Shown piece by piece: positions 35,007 to 44,482 of a stretch of DNA of 64,000 nucleotides (the first letter of the stretch is position 1; each line of letters begins with the position of its first letter). The notes below the pieces were generated by a model that saw only the letters and a list, made by a program, of their open reading frames with translations, did not search any database and was not told the DNA's origin. The translations under genes were made by a program, and so were the position numbers. The stretch comes from Lachnospiraceae bacterium (GTDB lineage: Bacteria > Bacillota > Clostridia > Lachnospirales > Lachnospiraceae), in assembly GCA_015057425.1 (NCBI GenBank), contig SVEL01000015.1:1-64000 (forward strand), given 5' to 3'.

Positions 35007-35860
35007 TGAGAAAGCAGAAAAATTCACCGGCTCCACCGGGGTCTCCGGCTTGGATGGCTACGTTCAGTGATTTGATGAATCTGCTTTTATGTTTCTTCGT
35101 TTTGTTGTTCTCAATGTCTTCTGTAGATGCAGAGAAATTTGAAGCGGTTGTTGCTTCATTAAATGCAAGTTTTAGCTTTTTTGAAGGTGGTTCAACATCT
35201 ATTACGGATGGCAATCTCATATCAAGTGGTATCAGTCAGTTAAATCAGTTTAACGATTATTACAACAATATGGGGATGGCTCAGGAAGAAATTGATGGAG
35301 ACATCATTTCAAGTATGCAGAAGTACGAAGAAGTCGTAGAGGGAGAAAATATTGAAGCAAGTGAAGAACTTGGTGAAGAACTTGAAGAAAAGATTGAGGG
35401 CAGTAATCTGACGGAGAGTATACAGCTTGAAGTAGAAGCATACTACGTACAACTTACCTTGAATGGAAAGTTGTTATTTGATCCGGGAAAAGCCGTTATA
35501 AAAGAGTCTTCAAAGGAAACGTTAAGCAAGCTTGGCGACATACTTAAATATTATGACCAGTATATGATTGAAATTGTTGGCCATACAGACACGGTACCAC
35601 AAAGTGCCGGGGGCAAGTATGAAGATAACTGGGAATTATCATCAGGCCGTGCATATGCAGTACTTAAATACCTTAAGAATGAAAAAGGTATGAATGAAGA
35701 TAAACTCGAATGCTCGGGACGAGGAGAAACAGAGCCTATAGCTACAAATGATACGGCGGAAGGCAGAGAACTTAATCGTCGAGTTGAGATACGTATATAT
35801 AACAAGTATGTATCAGGAGTAGAACAAATCGGTGATAAAACCGAAGAAGTAGAAGAGTAG
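35006..35860 (+). CDS. motB: Flagellar stator subunit MotB
   Basis: Anchors the stator to peptidoglycan. The 284-residue protein starts with GTG at 35006, overlapping motA. One membrane helix follows the PAWMATFSDLMNLLLCFFVLLFSMS motif, which contains the ion-carrying aspartate near residue 22. The C-terminal OmpA-like domain (about 140-270) has EIVGHTDTVP and LSSGRAYAVLKYL plus the NRRVEIRI end. An acidic linker with Glu-rich repeats lies near 100-130. Confidence 0.93.
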   Translation: MRKQKNSPAPPGSPAWMATFSDLMNLLLCFFVLLFSMSSVDAEKFEAVVASLNASFSFFEGGSTSITDGNLISSGISQLNQFNDYYNNMGMAQEEIDGDIISSMQKYEEVVEGENIEASEELGEELEEKIEGSNLTESIQLEVEAYYVQLTLNGKLLFDPGKAVIKESSKETLSKLGDILKYYDQYMIEIVGHTDTVPQSAGGKYEDNWELSSGRAYAVLKYLKNEKGMNEDKLECSGRGETEPIATNDTAEGRELNRRVEIRIYNKYVSGVEQIGDKTEEVEE

Positions 35861-35875
35861 AAAGGATACAGTGAT

Positions 35876-36391
35876 ATGAAAAAAGGAATAATGAATATCA
35901 TAATTATCATACTGCTTGTTACAAATATTGCTCTTTCGGCAGTGATTGTATTTGCAGTGGTTCCTGCAATGAACTCAGCTAACACTCTCGTTAAGAAGGT
36001 GGCAGAAGCAATTGATCTGCAGAAAGAAGCTTCCAAAGATAGCGGAAGTGTAAGTATTGAAGATATGGAAAATTACACTATTGAGAATAAGATTACTGCA
36101 AATCTTAAAAATGGTTCAGACGGAAAAACACACTATGTTGTTGTAAAAGTAGTACTTGTTCTTGATAAGTCAGATGAAGGATACGGAAAGTATTACAGCA
36201 AAGGTAAGCTTGCAGAAAATGAAGAATTCATAAAGGGTAAAGTTATTGATATTTTAAGTAGCTATTCAAACGATAATATTACAGAGAACAAAACAGCAAT
36301 TCTCAACCAGATACGCGATGAATTGCAGGAATTCTTTAACCAGACCAAATTTATTAATTCAGTATCATTTAGCGAATTTATTATTTCGTAA
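35876..36391 (+). CDS. fliL: Flagellar basal-body-associated protein FliL
   Basis: A 171-residue single-pass membrane protein (helix about 6-28) with a stomatin-like outside domain. The C-terminal LNQIRDELQEFFNQTKFINSVSFSEFIIS matches the FliL family. It supports stator function and lies between motB and fliM, as expected. Confidence 0.85.
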   Translation: MKKGIMNIIIIILLVTNIALSAVIVFAVVPAMNSANTLVKKVAEAIDLQKEASKDSGSVSIEDMENYTIENKITANLKNGSDGKTHYVVVKVVLVLDKSDEGYGKYYSKGKLAENEEFIKGKVIDILSSYSNDNITENKTAILNQIRDELQEFFNQTKFINSVSFSEFIIS

Positions 36392-36432
36392 TTTGTGTAC
36401 ATAACTAACCGAAACAGAGGAGGTGGTGAAAC

Positions 36433-37410
36433 GTGGGCGAGGTACTTTCGCAAAATGAGATTGATAATTTGCTTAAAGCTTTAAGTTCCGGTGAGTTGGA
36501 TGCGGAAGAATATATAAATCGGGATGAGGTTGCCGTTAAAGTCTACGATTTCAGACGACCTTCAAAATTTTCAAAAGAACATCTTAGAACATTGGAAATT
36601 ATATTTGAGCATTATGGCAGATTACTATACACAAACCTGCCGGCGTATTTAAGAAAAAATGTTCAGGTAGATGTTATGAACTCAGAAGCAGTTGCATTCT
36701 CAGAATTTGCCAATGCATTATCTAATCCGGTGTTAATGGGAATTATCAATTTCGCACCTTTGAACGGAAGCATTATGATAGAAATGGCGACAAACCTTGG
36801 TTTTGCCATTGTAGACAGAATGCTTGGTGGAGAAGGCGAAGCATTGGAAAAGAAGAGAGAATTCTCGGAGATAGAGATTCTAATTATTGAAAGAATCCTA
36901 AACATATGCGTCAATCTCATGAGAGAACCGTGGCAAAACGTTGTAGAGATTGCACCGCGACTGGAAAGAATCGAAACGAATTCACAGTTTGCTCAGATTA
37001 TATCACCATCGGAAATGGTTGCTATTGTAACTCTTTCCATTAGGATAGGTGATACTGAGGGACTTATGAATATATGTCTTCCATATATGTGTCTTGAACC
37101 TGTTATGGATAAGTTGAACACAAAGTATTGGTATTCGACGATGCAGGTTAAGGATGACGGAACATATGAGGAGACGATTGAGAACCTTATTTCAAAGGCT
37201 GAAATTCCGGTAAAAGCAATACTCGGAAAGAGCACAATTGCAGTTAATGATTTTGTTAATCTGCAAAAGGGAGATATTATTAAATTAAACGGAAATATAG
37301 ATGATGAATTATCTATTTATGTAGGTAACATTAAGAAGTTTAAAGCGTTACCGGGTTCATCGTCAGAAAAATATGCGATTAGAATAACATCAGTTATCAG
37401 AGAGGAGTGA
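36433..37410 (+). CDS. fliM: Flagellar motor switch protein FliM
   Basis: A C-ring protein that binds phospho-CheY. The N-terminal EVLSQNEIDNLLKAL is the CheY-binding peptide. A CheC-like middle domain and a C-terminal SpoA/FliN-like domain (about 245-325) complete the 325 residues. The start is a GTG after AGGAGGTGGTG. fliY follows by four bases. Confidence 0.94.
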   Translation: MGEVLSQNEIDNLLKALSSGELDAEEYINRDEVAVKVYDFRRPSKFSKEHLRTLEIIFEHYGRLLYTNLPAYLRKNVQVDVMNSEAVAFSEFANALSNPVLMGIINFAPLNGSIMIEMATNLGFAIVDRMLGGEGEALEKKREFSEIEILIIERILNICVNLMREPWQNVVEIAPRLERIETNSQFAQIISPSEMVAIVTLSIRIGDTEGLMNICLPYMCLEPVMDKLNTKYWYSTMQVKDDGTYEETIENLISKAEIPVKAILGKSTIAVNDFVNLQKGDIIKLNGNIDDELSIYVGNIKKFKALPGSSSEKYAIRITSVIREE

Positions 37411-37414
37411 GAAA

Positions 37415-38668
37415 ATGGACGGAATGCTTTCGCAAGAAGAAATTAACGCTTTGTTAAGCGGAATGGACACTTTTGATACATCGTCCGACGATGCTTCGAG
37501 TAATACAATAACAGATATAGAATGGTTAACTGATATGGAACAGGATACGATGGGTGAGGTTTCCAACATAAGTATGGGAACTGCTGCAACAACGTTATCA
37601 TCACTTGTTAATCAGAAGGTTGATATAACAACACCGTCTGTTCAGCTGTCAAGCTGGAACAACCTGGTGGAAAGTTATGGTAGACCATGTGTGTTCCTTC
37701 AGATATCCTATAAAGAAGGTTTATATGGAAATAATATCCTTATTCTTCAGGAAAAGGATGTTAAGGTAATAACGGACCTTATGATGGGCGGAGACGGAAC
37801 AAATGCAGAGGGAGAGATAACAGACCTTCATCTGAGTGCAATCAGTGAAGCCATGAACCAGATGATGGGTTCAGCATCTACATCCATTTCATCAATGTTA
37901 AATACAAAGATTGATATCAGCCCGCCAAATGCATCTTTGGTTGATCTTAATGAAGGAATTGAACGTTTGAATGTTGCGGAATTCCTTGAGGGAAACTTTG
38001 TTAAGATTGCATTTGAGATGAAGATAGGTGATTTGGTAGACAGCGAGATAATGCAACTGTATCCGATAGACTTCTGTAGAACTTTATGTAAGAAGTTCCT
38101 TGGAGATACAGAAGAGGTTGCAGCATCTGCACCAAGTCCACAACCTTCGGTTACAGAACATGTCAGTCAGACACCGGTACAGACACCGGTACAGACACCA
38201 CCACCTGCTATGGGACAGCCGGGAATGGCACCACAGGGGATGATGCCGGAACAAATGGCACCGCAGGGAATGCCATTTGGATATGGAATGCCAAATATGG
38301 GTTACCCACCACAGGGAATGCCTATGATGAATATGAATCCATATGTTGGAGGCGTGTATGGAGGTCAGCCTGAAGTAAATGTTCAGTCTGCACAGTTCCA
38401 GCCGTTTTCACCAGATATAGTAGCACTTAACCAGAGAGAGAATATCAATTTAATTATGGATGTTCCACTTGAAGTAACAGTTGAGCTTGGTAGAACCAGA
38501 AAGTCAATTCAGGATATTTTGGAATTCTCACCGGGAACGATTATCGAGCTTGAGAAGTTAGCAGGTGAACCAATCGACGTTCTTGTAAATGGTAAGTTTG
38601 TTGCTAAGGGTGAAGTAGTAGTAATCGAAGAAAGCTTCGGTGTAAGAGTTACTGAAATTATTAAATAA
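37415..38668 (+). CDS. fliY: Flagellar motor switch phosphatase FliY
   Basis: A combined CheY-P phosphatase and FliN-type switch subunit. The 417-residue protein starts with a CheY-binding-like MLSQEEINALLSG, followed by a CheC-like domain with two phosphatase helices (DTMGEVSNISMGTAATTL near 45 and LSAISEAMNQMMGSAST near 142). A Pro/Gln/Met/Gly-rich linker (about 240-325) includes a tandem repeat around 38170-38198. The C-terminal FliN domain has DVPLEVTVELGRTRKSI. The linker is unusually long and methionine-rich. Confidence 0.93.
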   Translation: MDGMLSQEEINALLSGMDTFDTSSDDASSNTITDIEWLTDMEQDTMGEVSNISMGTAATTLSSLVNQKVDITTPSVQLSSWNNLVESYGRPCVFLQISYKEGLYGNNILILQEKDVKVITDLMMGGDGTNAEGEITDLHLSAISEAMNQMMGSASTSISSMLNTKIDISPPNASLVDLNEGIERLNVAEFLEGNFVKIAFEMKIGDLVDSEIMQLYPIDFCRTLCKKFLGDTEEVAASAPSPQPSVTEHVSQTPVQTPVQTPPPAMGQPGMAPQGMMPEQMAPQGMPFGYGMPNMGYPPQGMPMMNMNPYVGGVYGGQPEVNVQSAQFQPFSPDIVALNQRENINLIMDVPLEVTVELGRTRKSIQDILEFSPGTIIELEKLAGEPIDVLVNGKFVAKGEVVVIEESFGVRVTEIIK

Positions 38669-38691
38669 TATTATAGATAGGAGATAATACT

Positions 38692-39054
38692 ATGGCAAAG
38701 AAAATTTTAATTTGTGATGATGCGGCTTTCATGAGAATGATGATTAAAGACATTCTTACAAAGAATGGTTATGCGATTGCCGGAGAAGCTGAAAACGGAA
38801 AGGTAGCAGTTGACAAGTACAACGAAACAAAACCTGATTTAGTAATGATGGATATTACTATGCCAGAAATGGACGGTATCCAGGCATTAAAGACAATCAA
38901 GGCAAATGATCCGGGAGCAACAGTTATAATGTGCTCAGCTATGGGTCAGCAGGCAATGGTTATTGAGTCAATTCAGTCAGGAGCAAAAGACTTCATCGTA
39001 AAGCCATTCCAGGCAGACAGAGTTATCGAAGCTGTTAAAAAAGCAGTTGGTTAA
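38692..39054 (+). CDS. cheY: Chemotaxis response regulator CheY
   Basis: A single receiver domain of 120 residues. The acidic pocket is D9/D10 and the phospho-acceptor D54 (PDLVMMDITMPEMDG). The switch serine lies in IMCSAMG and the conserved lysine in DFIVKPF. Phosphorylated by CheA, it binds FliM/FliY. It is placed between fliY and fliO, as in Bacillus. Confidence 0.95.
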   Translation: MAKKILICDDAAFMRMMIKDILTKNGYAIAGEAENGKVAVDKYNETKPDLVMMDITMPEMDGIQALKTIKANDPGATVIMCSAMGQQAMVIESIQSGAKDFIVKPFQADRVIEAVKKAVG

Positions 39055-39056
39055 TT

Positions 39057-39419
39057 ATGACAACATTATATTTAAGTAAGTTAGACGACATTATACAGTT
39101 ACTTACCCTTATAGTTATTTTCGTGATTGTATTGGGTGCTACATATTGGACTTCAAGATGGATTGCTAATTACCAGAAAAGTGCTGTTGGTAAAGGCAAT
39201 ATAGAAGTTATTGAAATAAGAAGACTTACCAATACAAAAGCAATTGAGATTGTAAGAATTGGCGATGCATATTACGCATTGGCAGTAGGAAAAGATGAAA
39301 TTAATCTTATATGTAAGCTTGAGGAGAGTGAACTTAAGCTTATGGAGCCACAAACCAATCTTATGCAGGGGAATTTTAAGGAACTGTTAGATAAGATGTC
39401 GAAGAAATCAAAAGAGTAA
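39057..39419 (+). CDS. fliO: Flagellar biosynthetic protein FliO/FliZ
   Basis: A 120-residue protein with one membrane helix (about 12-33) and a cytoplasmic domain containing EVIEIRRLTNTKAIEIVRIGDAYYALAVGKDEINLICKL. This matches the FliO/FliZ family, which helps FliP assemble in the export gate. It sits two bases after cheY and just before fliP. Confidence 0.85.
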   Translation: MTTLYLSKLDDIIQLLTLIVIFVIVLGATYWTSRWIANYQKSAVGKGNIEVIEIRRLTNTKAIEIVRIGDAYYALAVGKDEINLICKLEESELKLMEPQTNLMQGNFKELLDKMSKKSKE

Positions 39420-39449
39420 GTGTTATTGAATACAAAAGGAAGAAAGTTT

Positions 39450-40265
39450 ATGAAAGTAATTAGAAAGTTAATATATATAATTTGTTTTACTTCTATTATA
39501 ATGTTTACCTTTGGTATCAGTAGCACTAATGTATATGCAACAGAGACTACGACAGAAAATACTGAAAATGAGACAGATGCAAACAATACTATTGCAGATA
39601 TTATGGGTATAACTATTTCAACAGACGGAGGCAGTACATCGAGTGCACTTCAGATTGTTATTATACTTACTGTAATAGCACTGTGTCCAAGCATTTTAAT
39701 AATGCTTACATCTTTTACAAGAATTGTTATTGTTCTTCATTTTACGCGTGCAGCATTAAATACACAGACTGCACCGCCTAATCAGGTAATTGTCGGCCTT
39801 GCACTTATTTTGACATTCTTTATTATGAGACCTGTTTTTGATGAGGTTTATAAAGAAGCATATGTACCTATGGCTAATGGTGAGATAACTGCTGAGCAGG
39901 CTATTGAAACAGGTATGAAGCCAATCAGGGTATTTATGTTCAATCAGGTAAATGAAGAAGATTTAGAAATTATGTGTGAAATAGGCGGAGTAACAGAGGT
40001 TGATGATGTGTTGGAAGACGTTCCGACTACAGTACTTATACCGGCTTTCATTATGAGTGAACTTAGAATAGCATTTTGGATTGGATTCCTTATATATATT
40101 CCGTTCCTTGTAATCGATATGGTTGTTTCATCAACACTTATGTCTATGGGTATGATGATGTTACCGCCAACAACGATTTCTATGCCGTTCAAGATATTGT
40201 TATTTGTTCTTGCTGACGGATGGAATCTGATAATCGTAAATCTTATGAAGACATTTGTCACGTAG
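39450..40265 (+). CDS. fliP: Flagellar export gate protein FliP
   Basis: A core gate subunit. From the ATG at 39450, which follows AAAGGAAGAAAG, the protein has 271 residues; the frame is also open from a GTG at 39420. A signal peptide (about 1-30, ending near VYA) is followed by a short Thr/Glu/Asn-rich mature N-terminus. The FliP signatures are SILIMLTSFTRIVIVLHFTR and APPNQVIVGLALILTFFIM. The later ELRIAFWIGFLIYIPFLVIDMV and the LPPTTISMPFKILLFVLADGW end are also conserved. Confidence 0.93.
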   Translation: MKVIRKLIYIICFTSIIMFTFGISSTNVYATETTTENTENETDANNTIADIMGITISTDGGSTSSALQIVIILTVIALCPSILIMLTSFTRIVIVLHFTRAALNTQTAPPNQVIVGLALILTFFIMRPVFDEVYKEAYVPMANGEITAEQAIETGMKPIRVFMFNQVNEEDLEIMCEIGGVTEVDDVLEDVPTTVLIPAFIMSELRIAFWIGFLIYIPFLVIDMVVSSTLMSMGMMMLPPTTISMPFKILLFVLADGWNLIIVNLMKTFVT

Positions 40266-40277
40266 GAGGGATTATAG

Positions 40278-40544
40278 ATGAACGAACAGGCAGTATTGGA
40301 TATAGCCAGTGAGGCTATATGGTGTGTAATTATGACAGCGGGACCGTTACTTATTATATCACTTTTGGTCGGCTTGCTGATAAGTATTTTCCAGACAGTA
40401 ACATCTGTTCAGGAACAGACACTTACATTTGTACCTAAGATTGTTGCTATTTTCATAGCTATACTTGTTTTTGGCTCGTTTATGCTGAATAATCTTGTCG
40501 AGCTTATGGAAACACTTTGGAAGTTCGGAGAGTATATTCGATGA
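40278..40544 (+). CDS. fliQ: Flagellar export gate protein FliQ
   Basis: A two-helix membrane protein of 88 residues with the family pattern LLIISLLVGLLISIFQTVTSVQEQTLTFVPKI. Its stop overlaps the fliR start by three bases, indicating coupled translation. Confidence 0.93.
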   Translation: MNEQAVLDIASEAIWCVIMTAGPLLIISLLVGLLISIFQTVTSVQEQTLTFVPKIVAIFIAILVFGSFMLNNLVELMETLWKFGEYIR

Positions 40545-41314
40545 AGATAATAGTAACACAGGAACAACTTGAATATTTTTTGCTTATTCTCGTTAGAATG
40601 GCGTCATTCGCGTCTATAGCACCTTTTTTTGGACATGCAAATGTACCTGCACGTTATAAAGTGGGTTTAGCGGCATGTCTTTCGTTGATGATATACACTT
40701 TAATCGGTAGTCAACCATTGGAATATGCTACCGTGTGGGACTATGGACGTTTTGTTATTATTGAAGCAATAGCCGGTATGCTTATAGGCCTTTCGGCTAA
40801 TTTGTGTGTTATGATAATAAGTTTTGCAGGTAGAATCATAGATATGGAAATCGGTTTATCTATGAATACATTGTATGATCCGACTACAAGACAGGAAATG
40901 AGTGTTTCCGGTAATTTCTATTACTATGGAGTCTTATTTTTAATGCTTGTCAGCAATATGCACTATTTCCTTTTAAGTGCAATGATTGATTCTTATTCGC
41001 TTATTCCAATCGGAGGAGCGGTTTTTAATGAGTCGCTGCAGGATATTTTTGTAGGCTTTTTAACAGAGTATTTTATAATAGGATTTAGGATTTGTTTACC
41101 TGTTTTTGCAGTAGCAGTTTTGATGAACTGCATTATGGGTATTATGACAAAAGTTGCGCCACAGATACATATGTTTTCTGTTGGTTTGCAACTTAAGGTA
41201 CTGGCAGGTTTGTTGGTTATATTTGTAACTATACCGTTATTGCCGGTTATTTCAGAGTTTATATTTAATGTTATGCAAAGAATGGTATTAACCACAATGA
41301 AAGGATTGTATTAG
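40541..41314 (+). CDS. fliR: Flagellar export gate protein FliR
   Basis: A gate membrane protein of 257 residues with about six hydrophobic segments. It contains ASFASIAPFFGHANVPARYKVGLA and GRIIDMEIGLSMNTLYDPTTRQEMSVSG. The ATG at 40541 overlaps the fliQ stop and has a GGAG about nine bases before it; an upstream in-frame ATG at 40517 lies inside fliQ. Confidence 0.92.
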   Translation: MKIIVTQEQLEYFLLILVRMASFASIAPFFGHANVPARYKVGLAACLSLMIYTLIGSQPLEYATVWDYGRFVIIEAIAGMLIGLSANLCVMIISFAGRIIDMEIGLSMNTLYDPTTRQEMSVSGNFYYYGVLFLMLVSNMHYFLLSAMIDSYSLIPIGGAVFNESLQDIFVGFLTEYFIIGFRICLPVFAVAVLMNCIMGIMTKVAPQIHMFSVGLQLKVLAGLLVIFVTIPLLPVISEFIFNVMQRMVLTTMKGLY

Positions 41315-41315
41315 A

Positions 41316-42446
41316 TTGGAATATACGTATTTATATAGATACAATCTGCAACTTTTTGCAAAGGATGGTCCCGGTGGAGAAAAGACGGAACCGGCAACTG
41401 CTAAAAAGTTAAGCGATGCGCGAAAAGACGGCAAAATAGCAAAGAGTAAAGACATTATAAGCGCAGTAACTTTGCTGGCCTTTTTTGCTACATTTAAATA
41501 TATTTGCAGTTACATGGCAGAAGGTTTTATGGATTGCTTTGTGACGACTTATAATATGATTTCTACTGTTGCAACTACGTCGGCGAGCGAAATTAACTAT
41601 GTTACGTTATTTAATATAGCTCTTAATATTATAATAGACGTACTGTTATTGACAGCACCGGTTATGCTTATGGTTGTAGCAATTGAAATATTGGGAAATG
41701 TTACACAATTTAAGTGGCAGATAACGTGGAAACCGTTACAGCCAAAGTTTGATAAATTCAATCCGATTTCGGGATTTAAGAGAATGTTTTCAAAAGAGTC
41801 CCTGATTAATCTTTTTAAATCAGTAGCTATAGTTGCAGTATGTTTATATTTTGTATATCAGGAAGTTATCGGTTTAAAAGGACAGTTGTATAACCTGTAC
41901 GAAATATCATTAGTGCAGGCAATAATAGAAATCGGAGATGTTTTGTTTAATATCGGACTTAAGATATGTTTACTATACCTTATTATAGGTATTATTGATC
42001 TGATATATCAGAAACGTAAGTTTGCAGACGATATGAAGATGACTAAGCAGGAAATTAAGGACGAATATAAAGAATCAGAAGGAGACCCTAAAGTTAAGGG
42101 TAGAATCAGACAGAAAATGCGTCAGGCGTCACAGCGAAGAATGATGCAAAGTGTGCCGGAAGCAGATGTGGTTATTACGAACCCTACGCATTTTGCGGTC
42201 GCTCTTAAGTATGACAATAAAGTCGCGGAGGCTCCTATAGTTTTAGCAAAAGGTGCTGATTATCTTGCACAGAAGATTAAAGAAATAGCAAGGGAAAATC
42301 AGATTCAGATACATGAAAATAAGCCATTGGCAAGAGCTTTATACAGCAGTGTGGAGGTCGGAGAACAGATTCCACCGGAATTGTATCAGGCAGTGGCAGA
42401 AATTTTAGCGTTAGTATACAGTGCGAAGGAGGATAGCAGGCGATGA
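41316..42446 (+). CDS. flhB: Flagellar export switch protein FlhB
   Basis: Controls export substrate switching with FliK. It has 376 residues from a TTG at 41316. The family start GEKTEPATAKKLSDARKDGKIAKSKD is near 22 and four membrane helices follow. The self-cleavage motif VITNPTHFAVALKYD is near 290 (cleavage between N and P). The C-terminal domain is complete. flhA overlaps its stop by four bases. Confidence 0.94.
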   Translation: MEYTYLYRYNLQLFAKDGPGGEKTEPATAKKLSDARKDGKIAKSKDIISAVTLLAFFATFKYICSYMAEGFMDCFVTTYNMISTVATTSASEINYVTLFNIALNIIIDVLLLTAPVMLMVVAIEILGNVTQFKWQITWKPLQPKFDKFNPISGFKRMFSKESLINLFKSVAIVAVCLYFVYQEVIGLKGQLYNLYEISLVQAIIEIGDVLFNIGLKICLLYLIIGIIDLIYQKRKFADDMKMTKQEIKDEYKESEGDPKVKGRIRQKMRQASQRRMMQSVPEADVVITNPTHFAVALKYDNKVAEAPIVLAKGADYLAQKIKEIARENQIQIHENKPLARALYSSVEVGEQIPPELYQAVAEILALVYSAKEDSRR

Positions 42447-44482
42447 GAAAGAATATCGGCATAGGATTATATCTTATATCAGCCATAGTGTTCTTTATCA
42501 TACCAATTCCAAATTTTTTACTTGACGTTCTTCTCGCAATCAATATTGCAATTGCATTAACCATTTTATTTAATGCACTTTTTGTAAAGGAAGCAATGGC
42601 TATGTCATCGTTTCCTACAATACTGTTACTTACTACAATATTCAGAATATCTCTGAATATTTCATCTACAAAGCTTATCCTTACAACCGGTGATCCCGGT
42701 GAAGTTGTAAAGGTATTTGGTGAATTCGTCGGTGGCGGCGAAGGTTTACTTGGACTTATAGTTGGCGTAATTGTATTTATTATTCTTATAATTGTACAGT
42801 TTATGGTTATTAACAAGGGTTCTGAACGAGTTGCTGAAGTAACGGCACGTTTTACACTTGATGCTATGCCGGGTAAGCAGATGGCAATTGATGCTGACTT
42901 AAATACCGGAGCAATTACAGATAAGGAAGCTTCCATAAGAAGACAGAAACTTCAGGATGAATCGGCATTTTACGGGGCTATGGATGGTGCCGTGAAGTAT
43001 GTAAAGGGAGATGCCATGGCCGGCGTTGTTATAACAGGCGTTAACGTTGTCGGCGGTGTTATTATGGGTGTAATGCGAGGCGAAGAGATTATCGGCGCTC
43101 TTGAACAGTACACAGTATTGACTATCGGTGATGGTCTTGTAAGCCAGATTCCTTCACTTCTTATTTCTTTGGCAACAGGTATTCTTGTTACAAAGTCTTC
43201 AGGAGATGAAGAAGTTGGTGAAAACATAATGGGGCAGTTATTTACAATACCTTCCGTACTTATGTTAGGCGGTGGAGCGCTTGCATTCCTTGGCGTATTT
43301 TCTCCGTTGCCGATGATTATCTTTGTACCTTTAGGTGTTTTAATGTTTTATTATGGCTATTCCAGAAGAAACAAGAGCCAGGTGTCTGCTATAGAGTCAG
43401 AAGTTGAAGAAGAAGAAAACCAGGCTGAAGAAGTCAGAAGGCTTGAAAATGTCAATTCATTATTACAAGTAGATAAGATACGACTTGAGTTTGGTTATGG
43501 TATTATACCGCTTGCAGACGTTAACCAGGGTGGTGACCTTCTTGACCGTGTTGTAATGATTAGACGTCAGATAGCACTTGAACTTGGTGCGGTAGTTCCT
43601 ATTATCCGAATGGTTGATAACATCCAGCTTAATCCGAATCAGTATATCATAAAGATAAAAGGTGTACAGATAAGTGAAGGAGAAATCCTTTTCGACCATT
43701 ATATGGCTATGAATCCGGGCAATGTAGAAGCAGAAATTGCAGGTATACCTACATATGAACCTGCATTCCATATCCCTGCATTGTGGATTACCGAAAGCCA
43801 GAGAGAAAGAGCAGAAGCTATGGGTTATACGGTAGTTGACCCGCCTTCGATTATAGCAACACATCTTACAGAAGTTATTAAGTCTCATATAGACGAACTT
43901 TTAACAAGACAGGATGTTCAGAATCTTATTGAAAATGTAAGAGAAAATGACAATACACTTATAGATGAACTTGTTCCTAAGTTATTAAGTGTAGGTGAAA
44001 TTCAGAAAGTATTACAAAATCTCTTAAGAGAAGGTATTTCTATAAGAGATTTGATTACAATATTTGAAACACTTGCAGATCATGCAGTAGTTACAAGAGA
44101 TACAGATGTACTTACTGAGTATGCAAGACAGAGTCTTAAGAGAGCTATTTCAGGAAAGTTCTTCCTGACCAATGAAACTACAAGTGTAGTTACACTTGAT
44201 CCAAAAATTGAACAGGAAATTATGGCAAGTGTGAAACAGACAGAACAGGGTTCATATATAACACTTGATCCTGATAAGACTCAGAAAATTATAAAATCAA
44301 CACAGAAAGAAATCGGAAAGCTTGAAGATTTAGGAAAGGCACCGATAGTCATAACATCTCCTATAGTGAGAATGTATTATAAGAAATTAACACAGGATTA
44401 TATTAAAGACCTTATTGTAATTTCTTATAATGAAATTGAATCAAATGTAGAATTGCAATCAGTTGGGATGGTGAGCATTTAA
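42443..44482 (+). CDS. flhA: Flagellar export protein FlhA
   Basis: The largest export gate component. The 679-residue protein has about eight N-terminal membrane helices (1-310). The FHIPEP signature region is RFTLDAMPGKQMAIDADLNTGAI near 135. The long cytoplasmic domain binds chaperone-substrate complexes. It starts within the last bases of flhB and is followed immediately by flhF. Confidence 0.95.
   Translation: MRKNIGIGLYLISAIVFFIIPIPNFLLDVLLAINIAIALTILFNALFVKEAMAMSSFPTILLLTTIFRISLNISSTKLILTTGDPGEVVKVFGEFVGGGEGLLGLIVGVIVFIILIIVQFMVINKGSERVAEVTARFTLDAMPGKQMAIDADLNTGAITDKEASIRRQKLQDESAFYGAMDGAVKYVKGDAMAGVVITGVNVVGGVIMGVMRGEEIIGALEQYTVLTIGDGLVSQIPSLLISLATGILVTKSSGDEEVGENIMGQLFTIPSVLMLGGGALAFLGVFSPLPMIIFVPLGVLMFYYGYSRRNKSQVSAIESEVEEEENQAEEVRRLENVNSLLQVDKIRLEFGYGIIPLADVNQGGDLLDRVVMIRRQIALELGAVVPIIRMVDNIQLNPNQYIIKIKGVQISEGEILFDHYMAMNPGNVEAEIAGIPTYEPAFHIPALWITESQRERAEAMGYTVVDPPSIIATHLTEVIKSHIDELLTRQDVQNLIENVRENDNTLIDELVPKLLSVGEIQKVLQNLLREGISIRDLITIFETLADHAVVTRDTDVLTEYARQSLKRAISGKFFLTNETTSVVTLDPKIEQEIMASVKQTEQGSYITLDPDKTQKIIKSTQKEIGKLEDLGKAPIVITSPIVRMYYKKLTQDYIKDLIVISYNEIESNVELQSVGMVSI

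Noticed and set aside
42277-42936. 219-codon minus-strand frame opposite flhB/flhA
   Set aside because: It lies fully within conserved coding sequence and its translation has no recognisable domain.
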